Assembly (NCBI GenBank): GCA_020631735.1
Contig: CM036209.1
Location: forward strand, 624,743-688,742
DNA length: 64,000 nt
Direction of reading: 5' to 3'
Source of the DNA: Saccharum officinarum
Taxonomy: Eukaryota; Streptophyta; Magnoliopsida; Poales; Poaceae
The translations under genes and the position numbers were made by a program. The notes under the pieces were generated by a model. The model worked only from the letters and a program-made list of their open reading frames with translations, was not told the origin of the DNA and made no database searches. Shown in pieces: positions 10,110 to 20,735 of this stretch. Position 1 is the first letter of the stretch. The number at the start of each line of letters is the position of its first letter.

Positions 10110-13100
10110 TCACTTATGTAAGTATCTAATACCCATAGACCACATGTGCGCCTCATGCTTTGGTTGTGGGAGAGGCTTTGTCAATGGATCAGCAACGTTT
10201 GAATCCGTGTGCACCTTGCAAATCTTCACATCACCTCTCTCAACAAAGTGACGGATGAGGTGATACTTCCGTAGTATATGTTTGGACTTCTTGTGTGATC
10301 TAGGCTCCTTTGCAAGCGCAATGGCACCATTATTATCACAATAGAGGTCCACTGGACTGGACGCACTAGGAACAACACCCAACTCAGAAACAAATTTTCT
10401 GATCCAAACTGCTTCTTTTGCAGCTTCGGAAGCTGCAATATACTCGGCCTCTGTCGTCGAATCAGCCACCGTATCTTGCTTGGAACTCTTCCAGCTCACT
10501 GCCCCACCATTGAGGCAGAAAACAAATCCGGATTGCGATGCGGAGTCATCTTTATCTGTTTGAAAACTAGCATCGGTGTAACCCTTTACAACGAGCTCAT
10601 CTTCGCCTCCAAATATTAGGAACATATCCTTAGTTCTTCTCAAGTTCTTAAGGATACCCTTTACAACTGTCCAGTGATCTTCACCGAAGTTTGATTGGTA
10701 CCTGCTCGTAACACTTAGAGCAAAAGAGACATCTGGGCGCGTACAAAGCATAGCATACATGATGGATCCTATGGCTGAAGCATAAGGAATCGCACTCATC
10801 CTCTTTCGCTCATCAGGTGTCGTAGCACACTGACTCTTGCTTAGAGTAACGCCATGTGACATTGGCAAGAAACCTTTCTTGGAATCTTGCATATTGAACC
10901 GATTCAATATCTTGTCAATGTACGTGTCTTGGCTTAATCCAATTAGCCTTTTTGATCTATCTCTATAGATCATTATCCCCAGAACGTAAGCCGCCTCTCC
11001 TAAATCCTTCATCGAAAAACTCTTTTTCAATGAGGTTTTAACGGCTTCAAGCATTGGAATATCATTTCCGATCAGCAATATGTCATCTACATATAGGACC
11101 AGAAACACAAGTGCGCTCCCACTAGCCTTTTTGTAAATACAAGGCTCTTCTTCATTCTTGATGAAGCCAAACCCTTTGACTACTTCATCAAAACGAATAT
11201 TCCAACTCCGAGATGCTTGCTTCAATCCATAAATAGACCTGTGAAGCTTACATATTTTCCCAGCATTTTTAGGATCAACAAAACCTTCAGGCTGTGTCAT
11301 ATACACATCCTCGCTTAGATGTCCATTAAGGAAAGCAGTTTTGACATCCATTTGCCATATTTCATAGTCATAATACGCAGCAATTGCTAGGAGAATCCGA
11401 ACAGACTTTAGCATTGCGACGGGCGAGAAAGTTTCCTCATAGTCAACACCTTGAATTTGTCGGAAACCTTTCGCCACCAATCGTGCCTTATAGATGTGAA
11501 CATTTCCATCCATATCTAACTTTTTCTTAAAAATCCACTTACAATCGATAGGTCTCACACCGTCAATTGGATCAACCAAGTTCCAAACTTGATTGTCATG
11601 CATGGATTTTAATTCGGATTCCATGGCCTCAAGCCATTTGTCGGAGTCGGGTCCCATTATTGCTTCCGTGTAGGTCATGGGCTCATCATTTTCCATCAAT
11701 AATACGTGGCGCTCCTCCGTGATAAGGAGGTTGAGCTTGTCAGTTGCGCGACGTGCCCTTATAGACCTTCGTGGGGCTGGTGCCTCAACTACAGGTTGTG
11801 CAACATCTTGCACTTCCCGTGGCTCTTCAGTGGGTGCTGAAACAGTTTCGGGTGTTTCCTGAATTTCTTCAAGCTGCACCTTGCTCCCACTAAATCCTTT
11901 TGAGAGAAACTCCTTTTCTAAAAAAACACCATTGCGAGCGACAAACACTTTGCCTTCCGCTTTATTGAAAAAATAGTATCCTTTGGTTTCCTTAGGATAC
12001 CCCACAAAGAAGCATTTGTCTGACTTTGGAGTGAGCTTATCTGACATCAAACGTTTGACATAAGCCTCACATCCCCAAACTTTGAGAAAAGATAATCCGG
12101 GACGTTTCCCAGTCCATATCTCATATGGTGTCTTCTCAACAGACTTACTTGGAATCCTATTAAGTGTGAACGCAGCAGTTTCAAGAGCATAACCCCAAAA
12201 TGACAATGGAAGATCGGCTTGGCTCATCATCGACCTAACCATGTCCAACAAGGTTCGGTTCCTCCGTTCGGATACCCCATTCCATTGAGGCGTTCCAGGC
12301 GGAGTTAGCTGCGGAACGATTCCACATTGCTTCAAATGATCACCAAATTCAAGGCTCAAATATTCACCTCCACGATCCGATCGCAGAAACTTAATTGTCT
12401 TGCCTAATTGATTTTGTACTTCACTCTGAAATTCTTTGAACTTATCAAACGATTCAGACTTGTGCCTCATCAAGTAGATATAACCATATCTACTAAAGTC
12501 ATCAGTAAAAGTAATGAAGTACTGAAAACCACCTCTGGCTATTGAGCTCATTGGTCCACATACATCGGTATGTACAAGTCCCAACAAGTCACTTGCCCTC
12601 TCACTATGACCAGTGAAAGGCGCTTTGGTCATCTTCCCAAGTAAACAAGACTCGCACGTGTCAAATGATTCAAAATCAAATGAGCTCAACAAACCATCTT
12701 TATGGAGTTGTTCAATGCGCTTCTCATTTATATGACCTAAGCGACAATGCCAAATAAATGTGGGATTCAAATCATTTGGTCTAAGCCTCTTAGTATTAAT
12801 GTTACAGACAGATTTATCCTCAAGATCAAGAACATATAATCCATTCACCAATGGACAATGAGCATAGAAAATACCATTGCAAAATATAGAACAACGTTTG
12901 TTCTCTATTACAATCTTAAAACCATCAACTTCTTCCAAACATGAAGAAGAAATAATGTTCTTGCTCAAAGCAGGAATGCAATAACAATTATTTAATTCCA
13001 AAACTAATCCGGAGGGTAGAGACAAGTGGTAGGTGCCGACCGCCAACACCGCAACCTTTGCGCCATTGCCGACACGAACGTCCAACTCGCCTCGTGTAAA

Positions 13101-14084
13101 CCTTCTAGTCTCACTTAGACCCTGCAACGATTTGCAAGTGTGAATCATCGATCCAGTATCAAATACCCATGATTCACTAGAAGATAATGCAATATTAATT
13201 TCTATAACATTTATACCTGAAGTGGAAGTCTCACTTCCCTTCTTCTTCTTCTTTTCTTCTAAGTACTTCTTGCAGTTCCTTGACCAATGTCCCTTTTCAT
13301 GACAGTGGAAGCATTCATCCTCAGAAGTGGGGCCAGGTTTGGCTTTAGGTGCTGGCTTTTGCTTAGAGCCCGAGGACTCACCGCTAGGAACCTTTTCCTT
13401 GCCTTTACCCTTGGGAGGCGTCCAACGCTTCCTCTTTTTGTTCCCATTCTGAACCATCATCACATGATTGGGATTCTTCTTAATGCTCTCCTCTGCTGTT
13501 TTTAGCATCCCATGCAATTCACTCAATGTTTTCTCCAAGCCATTCATCTGAAAGTTCATGATAAAAGGCTCGTAGCTCGCCGGGAGCGACTGGAGAATGA
13601 CATCAGTAGCCAGGTCATGGTGAAGTTCAGAACCAAGTCTGTCCAAAGTCTCGATGTAACCAATCATTTTGATCACATGAGGACTGACCGGACTACCTTC
13701 TGGCAGCTTGCACGCAAACAAGGACTTCGAGATGTTGAACCTCTCAGTCCTGGCTTGGTTCTGAAACATCCCACGTAGCCCCTCGATCATAGTGTGAGCA
13801 TCCGTATGCTCATACTGCTTTTGCAGATCAGAGGACATAGTGGCGAGCATCAGACAGCTGACGTCAAGTGAGTCATTGCAGTGTTTCTCATAAACTCTGC
13901 GTTCAGCAGCAGTGGAACCATCAGGGAGATCATCAGGATATGGTTGCTCAAGAACATACTCCTTTTTCTCTTGCCTGAGAACAATTCTCAGGTTGCGGTA
14001 CCAATCAATAAAGTTTGTTCCATTCAACTTTTCTTTCTCAAGAACAGATCGCAAATTGAAAGTGGAATTGTTACTGGCAGACAT
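10110..14084 (-). CDS. Copia Gag-Pol polyprotein, 1324 aa, intact
   Basis: A single uninterrupted frame carries all Copia domains in order. Gag (UBN2-like) spans residues 10-210; the CX2CX4HX4C zinc knuckle is at 258-271. The aspartic protease has VFDTGS at 307-312. The GAG-pre-integrase HCRLGH is at 446-451. Integrase has D507 (HTD), D570 (SDRGGE) and E606 (NGVSERRN). Reverse transcriptase carries KARLVAKGF, QMDVKTAFLNG and the YVDD catalytic box at 998-1001. RNase H has D1171 (YTDASF), E1213 (STTEAEY) and D1250. The order INT before RT defines Ty1/Copia. Start is the first ATG after the leader. I do not assign the lineage. No stop, frameshift or missing catalytic residue was found. Confidence 0.96.
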   Translation of the reverse strand: MSASNNSTFNLRSVLEKEKLNGTNFIDWYRNLRIVLRQEKKEYVLEQPYPDDLPDGSTAAERRVYEKHCNDSLDVSCLMLATMSSDLQKQYEHTDAHTMIEGLRGMFQNQARTERFNISKSLFACKLPEGSPVSPHVIKMIGYIETLDRLGSELHHDLATDVILQSLPASYEPFIMNFQMNGLEKTLSELHGMLKTAEESIKKNPNHVMMVQNGNKKRKRWTPPKGKGKEKVPSGESSGSKQKPAPKAKPGPTSEDECFHCHEKGHWSRNCKKYLEEKKKKKGSETSTSGINVIEINIALSSSESWVFDTGSMIHTCKSLQGLSETRRFTRGELDVRVGNGAKVAVLAVGTYHLSLPSGLVLELNNCYCIPALSKNIISSSCLEEVDGFKIVIENKRCSIFCNGIFYAHCPLVNGLYVLDLEDKSVCNINTKRLRPNDLNPTFIWHCRLGHINEKRIEQLHKDGLLSSFDFESFDTCESCLLGKMTKAPFTGHSERASDLLGLVHTDVCGPMSSIARGGFQYFITFTDDFSRYGYIYLMRHKSESFDKFKEFQSEVQNQLGKTIKFLRSDRGGEYLSLEFGDHLKQCGIVPQLTPPGTPQWNGVSERRNRTLLDMVRSMMSQADLPLSFWGYALETAAFTLNRIPSKSVEKTPYEIWTGKRPGLSFLKVWGCEAYVKRLMSDKLTPKSDKCFFVGYPKETKGYYFFNKAEGKVFVARNGVFLEKEFLSKGFSGSKVQLEEIQETPETVSAPTEEPREVQDVAQPVVEAPAPRRSIRARRATDKLNLLITEERHVLLMENDEPMTYTEAIMGPDSDKWLEAMESELKSMHDNQVWNLVDPIDGVRPIDCKWIFKKKLDMDGNVHIYKARLVAKGFRQIQGVDYEETFSPVAMLKSVRILLAIAAYYDYEIWQMDVKTAFLNGHLSEDVYMTQPEGFVDPKNAGKICKLHRSIYGLKQASRSWNIRFDEVVKGFGFIKNEEEPCIYKKASGSALVFLVLYVDDILLIGNDIPMLEAVKTSLKKSFSMKDLGEAAYVLGIMIYRDRSKRLIGLSQDTYIDKILNRFNMQDSKKGFLPMSHGVTLSKSQCATTPDERKRMSAIPYASAIGSIMYAMLCTRPDVSFALSVTSRYQSNFGEDHWTVVKGILKNLRRTKDMFLIFGGEDELVVKGYTDASFQTDKDDSASQSGFVFCLNGGAVSWKSSKQDTVADSTTEAEYIAASEAAKEAVWIRKFVSELGVVPSASSPVDLYCDNNGAIALAKEPRSHKKSKHILRKYHLIRHFVERGDVKICKVHTDSNVADPLTKPLPQPKHEAHMWSMGIRYLHK

Positions 14085-15548
14085 GATCTACAACATTAAA
14101 ATAAAGCAAGATTTTAGCACTATGTTTATGTAAAGACTTTCATTAACTAATTTAACAAAAGACAACCTACTATATCAAAGTCATCTTCCCTCTAATGACA
14201 TATAGTGGTTCAAGATCCATAATCACTAAAATCCTAGTGAGCTTTGGCATCACGGCTAGAAAAAAAATAGTGACATAGGTAAGCAACAGATTGCTAATCA
14301 TATCTCTATACGACTCTTGTTTGTCGGGTGGCATCCAATGCCCCGGCCCCAACACTATGCCTTAAAGCCCAAAACTTTTTTGATAGCTTTGCTGAGTTAA
14401 CCAATACTGTGCTTGTAAATGTCCGACATCCACCCTATACAAAATGATAGCTGAGGGTACTCTACTTTGGTAAACCTACCACACAGCGATCAAAAAATTA
14501 TAGGTGCAGCTATTGGTAAAAGGCATGAAAAAACTCAACTTTTCTGAGGGGAGCTATTCTACCATGTCAAAACATCCACCATATGTAAAGCATGAAAGAA
14601 TAGTATGACAGGAAAGTAAACATCACAGGCATATAATCATATTATATTGTGAATAGTATGGCCTCTTTCATCACAATGGGCTCCATCGCCATGGCTCCAA
14701 TGTGACCTCCATTGCCATCCGTCCTGTCTTGTGGTGATCAACATCGCCATCATGCTCGAAGCCTCCATGGATAGATACTTAAACTATTACATCTAATAGC
14801 TAGTGAAATAATTACATGAGGATTCAAACATCACAAGTCGACACGCAGGTCGTTATACAATAATGGTGCAACCTCAACCCGGTTGTGTTAACTTGCGACA
14901 CGCAGGCCGCACAAATTATCACATACATCATCACATGACATTGAGGCCATACCATTCACATCACACCCTACAAAAACAAGTTAGGCGTACGACGTGTTCT
15001 ACCAAAGTAGCGCTTAGGAAGCCGCTATAACTGGAAAGCAACGGCGGTCCCGCTGGCCGGTCAGCGGGCGGGGGTCGAGGGGGGAGCCGCCCCCCGCGGG
15101 TCTCAGGGCAGCGCCCTGAAAACCTCACAGAATTACATAGATCGCATCTATGGAATCCCTATGAAAATCTCATCGGAGTGATCGCATCACCTCAAATCCG
15201 AGCCATTCATAATGCCTCAATTTTCACTAGGTCAATCACATTGACCGTGCAACTTTTGCACTTGAGAAGACTGCATCTACACATGACCTCGATCTGTTGG
15301 TTCAATCTACTGACTATGCACACAGTTAGTCCCTTGTGGTGATTCCAGCCGGTAGGGACATGTCGTATGCACAACAGAGAATGAACACAAACTAATCTTT
15401 TTGGTCACATGCCGCAATCATCTTGCTCCTATTTTAACCCCTTATGACCAATTGATCCAATCAAACCGTGCAAGAGTAATAGATCCAATCTACTACAACA
15501 ACATATCACATATATGCTAATGATCCAGACCAAAAACTACGCAAGATG
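14085..15548 (-). other. 5' leader of Copia element with GC-rich hairpins
   Basis: The 1.46-kb untranslated leader between PBS and gag start is AT-rich except at 15040-15120. There three adjacent hairpins occur: CCCGCTG/CAGCGGG (15049-15068), GGGGGG/CCCCCC (15079-15095) and TCAGGGC/GCCCTGA (15103-15119). A packaging or dimerisation role is only a guess. Confidence 0.7.
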
Positions 15549-15560
15549 GCTCCGATACCA
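15549..15560 (-). other. Primer binding site of Copia element
   Basis: The minus strand reads TGGTATCGGAGC, one base inside the 5' LTR. It matches initiator tRNA-Met priming with one mismatch to the usual TGGTATCAGAGC. Confidence 0.85.
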
Positions 15561-15561
15561 C

Positions 15562-16049
15562 TGTAGGGAAACGGGTAGGCTACGCTAGCTAATCTACCGC
15601 GTACATCCAAGAAACTTGCGAGTAGGAGATCATAGATCGTTACCACTAGACGCACAGCGCAGCGGAAGAAGTCGCGCGTCGGTGTGGATGAAGTAGTCGA
15701 TCACGTCCCACGAACCGAGCTCCTCGTCCTTGATCCCAGCAGCCGATCAGCGCAGCAGTCGCAGCAGCGCCTCTACGGAGTCCACACGTACGGGGATGGA
15801 ACGCCGGGCGTCGGTGTGCTAGCACCGTGCGCACGGCAAGGGCGGCGGCCGAGAAGGGAGGGTGCGACTAGGAGGGGAGGTGCGGCGACTGATCATCGGC
15901 GCCCCTAGCCCCTCCCACATATATATAGGGCGTACAAATGGGCTTCTATCTCATAGGCTCATTAGTAACCCTAATCCCTTTTTGGATCAATATCCTCTTG
16001 GGCCTTTAATCCGTATTGTGATGATGGGCTCTCGGGCATATCACCAACA
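15562..16049 (-). repeat. 5' LTR of complete Copia element
   Basis: 488 bp, identical by eye to 8669-9156. A TATA-like TATATATA lies at about 15918-15927 on the minus strand, upstream of the leader. Confidence 0.97.
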
Positions 16050-16588
16050 CTAAGGTCCTCATCCTTCTTGTTGATCAGTCGAATGAGATCTGCTTTGGAC
16101 TTGTTCTGCTGCCGCAGTGCTTCCTCCATGCCTGACATTGCTGCTGCACCGGATACCTCAGCGCCGTCTCCTGGCTTGGAGCCGGTGCTCTTGATGAGTT
16201 GGTAGCGCAGGTTTCTCTGGCTCACATCCTCAACTCTGGCTCTCAGCTCCTTCATCTTCTTAGCGATGCGGCAGCGCTCCCGCAGTGTAGTAGGGCGGCG
16301 CCACCACGATGGCTTCTTGAGATGAACAGAGCAGTCTTGGAGGATATCCTCGGCATCATAGGCCACGTCACGGACTTGCTTCACCCAGGTCATGAGCACC
16401 TGGTGGTCATCTCGCTCGTCATGCGCGGCCCTCAAGAAAGCACGCATCATCTCAAGCTCTTCCCTGATGAAAGCATGGTCGCGCTGGACGCCGAGCTGCA
16501 AAGCCACCTCCTCCACTACAGCGGATTTGGCGTACCCAAGCGCTCCATCCAGCACGGACTTGCCCAAGCTCAGTGCCGTGGCCTCCAT
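16050..16588 (-). pseudogene. NLR exon 1, part a: Rx-type coiled-coil domain
   Basis: The chosen start ATG (16588-16586) opens MEATALSLGKSVLDGAL, a typical start for grass CC-NLRs. Residues 1-120 form the Rx_N four-helix domain, with VRDVAYDAEDILQD in the position of the EDVID motif. The frame is open down to the Copia target duplication CTTAG at 16054-16050, and the next codons lie at 8663 on the other side of the element. No stop occurs before the insertion. Confidence 0.85.
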
Positions 16589-16781
16589 GGCTTAGCTCTC
16601 CTCTCTGATGTGCTTGTGTGGATGGGAGCTGATGCTGCTAATGACTTTGGTGTTGGTCTAGAAGCCAGCCTTGGATTAAATAAGCGGGACCAAGCTGCAA
16701 GGCCAAGCAATTTCCATCTGCATATTGTCAGGGCGCACTCAGTTAATGTAGCCCACTAGCCCACTATACTTCATTGGTTTA
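16589..16781 (-). promoter_or_regulatory. Upstream region of NLR gene
   Basis: The sequence just 5' of the NLR start codon holds a TTTAATCC/TTATTTAATCC AT stretch near 16672-16684 that could serve as a TATA element. No other signal was recognised, and a Tourist-like MITE follows at 16782. Confidence 0.25.
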
Positions 16782-17012
16782 GGGCCTGTTTGGCTAGAGG
16801 TGTTAAAGTCTAACAAATATTGTAGCACTTTCATTTTATTTGACAAAAAGTTTCTAATTTTAAACTAATTAGGCTTATTAGATTCGTCTCGTAAATTACT
16901 CCTAATCTGTGCCGACATACATGCAATTAGTCTACATTTAATACTTCATACATTTACCGCAATATTTATGTGATAAAAGTTAAACTTTAACATTCATGAA
17001 CCAAACAAAGCC
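16782..17012. mobile_element. Tourist-like MITE
   Basis: The element starts GGGCCTGTTTGGCT, and its right end reverse-complements to GGCTTTGTTTGGTT. TTA flanks it at 16779-16781 and 17013-17015. The interior shares a CGAGACGAATC-like block (as its complement) with the elements at 21854 and 50533. Confidence 0.8.
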
Positions 17013-17015
17013 TTA

Positions 17016-18719
17016 GTCACTGAGTTAGACAGGATCGCATGATGTGCCTCTTGTAGTCTTGTTACACGATTAAGGGATGCACCTACACGCCTTAAGTTGT
17101 ATGACTCAACCAATTTAGTCCCAAAAAAAGTCTAAGCTGATTACGAAGTTTGAACTACCCACTTATATTTCCCATTACCCCTGACGCGTAGACGCCAGCA
17201 GACCTCATAAACCAGATTAGATAGGCGTGTGTGTAGGTTTTAGTTATGGACTGTCATTACGGATGGAACATGTTAAGTACCATAATTATGGACTGTCATT
17301 ATAGGTTAGCTGTAAAACCCCTGGTGTTACTAGCTTAGTTAGCACGTGATTAAGGCCTAAAAGAAATTAGCAAAACGAGTTCTCGGGTTTTTAAAATTTT
17401 AATCACACATGAAATGATACCGAATCTTATATGACTCATTTCTGTAGTTAGGAAAAAAACTACATGAGTGTTGTGACTTAGTTTATTTTAGGTGAAAATA
17501 TGCTACTGTGGTCTTAATAAGAAAAATAGAATAAGTCGTTTTAATCACTTAGCGCGAAAATAAATTATATAAAACCAGTGTGGTATACAATCACGTATTT
17601 CGTTTTGATAAACGTGTTGCTATATTATTTAAAGTAGTGAAGAAATTTATTTCTTTCCGAGTATATCTCTATAGATAAATATATATAATTATATAATAGA
17701 TATATACATGTGTGTATTTAGATTAGTAACAAATAAATAATGGGATGTTGTAATTTACTTAATTACGTAATTATTTTGCTAAAAGAAAAGAAACGAAAAG
17801 AAATTAGAAACAAACACACGCACTGACGCACACCTCACGTACACACTCACGCCTGCACCTACACTTACATGTCTGACGCACACACTCACGCCTTGCATGT
17901 CCTTTTGGCAAGGAACGCTGCTGCTCGCTGCCGTCGTCTGCCCCAGGCCATTATGGCGTGCATGTGGCATGGCACGAATTTTGCCGTGAAAACCAGCTGT
18001 CGTGAGTTAAGTCGTTGCCCACTGTTCATGGCGTCTTAAGCCCGCTGCCATATATTAGTCTGCTCCGCCTGTCGTCGCTGTGTTTTATTGTGCCATGTGT
18101 GTCGCGTCAAGTCTTGCCGCCGAGTCGCTCGGGTGGACGTGCGGTGCACGTCGATCAGTCGGGACGACTGCTGCCGTGCTGCGTGGGCTGTCCCGCTCGG
18201 AGGCCACTCCTTTATTTTTCAAGCCGCGCGCGAAGTCTTCCTTCCCCTGCAACGCAGCTGGCTGGTTGGCCAAGCCACCAAGGCTTTGGCCGCTCTCCTT
18301 CTCCGCAGCACGGCCATAGCTGAGCCACCCCTGAACCCCCAATTCACGTGGCTCGGGCAATTTCCATCTAATTCCTTGCTTTAGTAAGCTGCGTGGGAAG
18401 TTCTTCAGCTAGTCCAACCATCTTGAGTCGAGCCTGTGTCTGGTCGTGACCAGTTTTTGGATTTTACCTACCACCGGTCGTGCTCACCACCGAAACCGTG
18501 CGGCTGATGGTAAAGCTTCCATGGTGAGTTACAGCTCGATTCCTCGTACTTGCGAACTCGTGTTGGATTGCTTAAGCTGGTGCTCGCATGTGTTGGTTAG
18601 GGCGCCCATCGGAGAAGAGTTGGCGCGGCCATGTCAGCCACAGACCGCCGCTGCACCACCCGCGTGCACGTGGCCAGGGCACTTCAGTGTTTCCCTCACT
18701 CACCCGCCCCTGTTGCGAG
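17016..18719. other. Intergenic, no gene recognised
   Basis: AT-rich to 17800, then a CACGCA/CACTCACG-rich stretch (17815-17900) and a GC-richer block with short overlapping frames (18000-18720). None shows a domain or convincing splice structure. Confidence 0.5.
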
Positions 18720-20681
18720 TGAAAGTCCTATGTTTGGTGTTGGTAATTAGTGACAATGCCTAAGTACTAATCCTATGCCTAAGTTGTATGTAGCATATGA
18801 GGATTAGTACATTCCAAGGTTGGTGGCAAGATGGACATGGTGATCATGATGGCCACACTTGGATTTGGACGCAACCCTACGTGATCCAGGCAAAGGTATA
18901 TGCTTAAGGGTTGTGTTTTAGTAACCAAGACACCTAGTGGGTGTGGTTACATTTTAGGATAGATAGCCGTACTATAAAGAGGGGAATGACGCGGCTATTG
19001 AACTCCTAAGTGCCTCTAGATGTGCATTTCATGATCATATGCATTTGGATAGAACTAATATCGCCTCGAAAATGATTGTGAAAAAGCTAACACACTCACA
19101 CATGACGAGATCACTTGGTGATGTTAGCACGTTTGCGACGGCGGTGGAGTTTGAGCGGTAGAGAGGGTTTGAGATCCTCTCTCCCTCCCGCCGAGCTTGC
19201 GAGGCGGGATTCAGGCGTTTTCGAGAAGTTGAAACGATTATTTTCCACTACGCCGGAAGTCCAGAAAAGAAACGGAGGCGAACGGAGGTCACAGAGGTGA
19301 CCGGACGCTGAACCGGACGCGGTCCTTGCATGACCGGACGCGTCCGTTCAGTGTTTAGTGTCTGCGCATTTTTTCAGTTCGATGATCGGACGCGAGGCGC
19401 GTCCGGTCACTGATGATCGGACGCGTCCGGTCGTTCAGGGAGCTTACTGGACTGTAACCGGACGCTGGCACTGTCGCGTCCGGTCATTTTCTTCAGCGCG
19501 TCCGGTCACTATTTCGTTGAGCGCTGCTCAGGCGACCAGCGCGTCCGGTCCTTCACGGGACCAGCGCGTCCGGTCGTTCTCGGCGCGTCCGGTCAGTTGG
19601 ACCAGCGCGTCCGATCGTTGCTTCGCAGTTAGCCGTTGGGCGACCAGCGCGTCCGGTCAGTACTTCACGAGTTAGCCGTTGGGCGACCGGCGCGTCCGGT
19701 TAGTTGGACCAGCGCGTCCGGTCAGCCCGATTTCGGCTGTTTAAGTTTCTAACGGCTATATTCGAAGGGGTACGTCTATAAATACTCGTTGGCCGGCTCA
19801 AGGCTCTCTCTCTCGAACATTTGACATACTTGTGAGCACTTTGAGCTAAGCAACTCCCCTCCCACTCATCTCTCTTGCTTCTTTGCATATTCGAAGTGAG
19901 ATTGAGTGATCCAAGTGCATTTGCATTGTGAGATTGCATCTAGTTGGCACTTGGTGGTTGATTTGCTGCGGGATTCTTGTTTCTCTTGGTGGTTGCCGCC
20001 ACCTAGACGGCTTGGAGCAGCTTGGAGGCGTTGGCAAGAGTTAGTGATTGTTCTTGGCCACCTCCGGTGATTGTGAGAGGTTTGTGCCTACCTCGGCGAA
20101 GCGCCAAAGGCAACATTAGTATATTGCTCGTGTCATTGCAACCTTTTGCCATTTGGTAGGTTCTTGTGGCGCCTTTTGAGAGGCTCGGTGTGTGACCGAT
20201 TAGCCACCGAACCACGTGGTGAAGAGGGACACAACGGGGACTAGCGTGCCGGCAAGCACGTGAACCTCGGGATAAATCTTCGTGCCATCATTCTTATTGT
20301 GTTTGATCGATCCCGGTGGTTGTATATTGTGATATTCATCTCTTGATCATATTGATTGGTTGGCTCAATACTTCGCCCCTCGGTGATACCCTCCTAACTC
20401 TCTCTTGTATTAATTTCTTAGTTACCTTGCTAGCTTGTTAGTGTAACTCTTAGCTTGAGTAGCTAGCTAGCTTTAGTTGTAGTTAAATTGTGCGGTTTGA
20501 CTTGTGCGGTTGAGTGCAAATATACTAGAATTGTGAATTGGTTAGGTGGCTTGCAAACACCCCGTAGGCTAAGCAAAACTCGCATCTCGCTATTTGTTTT
20601 ATTGATAAACTTGTTTAGCTTGTCTTTGTAGAATTTTTTTAATAGGCTATTCACCCCCCCTCTAGCCATCAAGACCTTTCA
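18720..20681 (+). repeat. 5' LTR of SIRE/Maximus-like Copia (plus copy)
   Basis: The 1962-bp LTR begins TGAAAGTCCTATG and ends AAGACCTTTCA, with a PBS just beyond. It is homologous to the inverted LTR at 31460-33374. A TATA box (TATAAATA) lies at 19777-19784. The centre holds a GC-rich array of GCGTCCGGTC motifs. No matching 3' LTR follows on the same strand, so the element is broken. Confidence 0.88.
19270..19735. repeat. GCGTCCGGTC minisatellite in LTR
   Basis: About a dozen copies of GCGTCCGGTC or its complement GACCGGACGC occur at irregular 15-45 bp spacing, several joined head to head as the 12-bp palindrome CGGACGCGTCCG. The same array occurs inverted at 32410-32790 in the other LTR of the family. 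Confidence 0.8.
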
Positions 20682-20683
20682 AG

Positions 20684-20695
20684 TGGTATCGGAGC
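20684..20695 (+). other. Primer binding site of SIRE-like element
   Basis: TGGTATCGGAGC lies two bases after the LTR end, the tRNA-Met type used by plant Copia elements. Confidence 0.85.
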
Positions 20696-20735
20696 CGTGG
20701 TCACCGTTTGTAAGGCTTAACAACCTCGGTGTAAG

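Larger units (their letters stand above)
8669..16049 (-). mobile_element. Complete Copia LTR retrotransposon with 5-bp TSD
   Basis: The 7.4-kb element has 488-bp LTRs at 8669-9156 and 15562-16049, an internal polyprotein, PBS and polypurine tract. On the plus strand it is flanked by CTAAG at 8664-8668 and 16050-16054. Reading both LTRs side by side I find no difference, so insertion was very recent on the LTR-clock argument. It lies in exon 1 of the NLR gene in the same orientation, and removing it together with one CTAAG restores the NLR frame across the junction. All coding and cis parts look present, so it may be autonomous. Confidence 0.97.
4112..16588 (-). pseudogene. CC-NB-ARC-NB-ARC NLR resistance gene, interrupted
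   Basis: This is a nucleotide-binding leucine-rich-repeat immune receptor gene read right to left. Exon 1 (16588-16050 continuing at 8663-8156) encodes an Rx-type coiled coil and a first NB-ARC; exon 2 (7717-7108) a second NB-ARC; exon 3 (from 4698) the ARC2/winged-helix part. The LRRs are absent, because a Copia LTR begins at 4111. A complete Copia element sits inside exon 1. Donors and acceptors fit GT-AG rules at 8155, 7718-7719, 7107 and 4699-4700. Four apparent one-base deletions shift the frame in exons 2 and 3. NLRs act in the cytoplasm as pathogen sensors or helpers; this copy cannot make a full protein as assembled. Part of the damage could be assembly error, but the two insertions are real structures. 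Confidence 0.85.

Noticed and set aside
18015..18763. Overlapping frames before the SIRE-like LTR
   Set aside because: No domain or splice model; composition alone can explain them.
19270..19735. CRISPR-like array of short repeats
   Set aside because: Spacing is irregular, motifs occur on both strands, and the array is inside a plant LTR.
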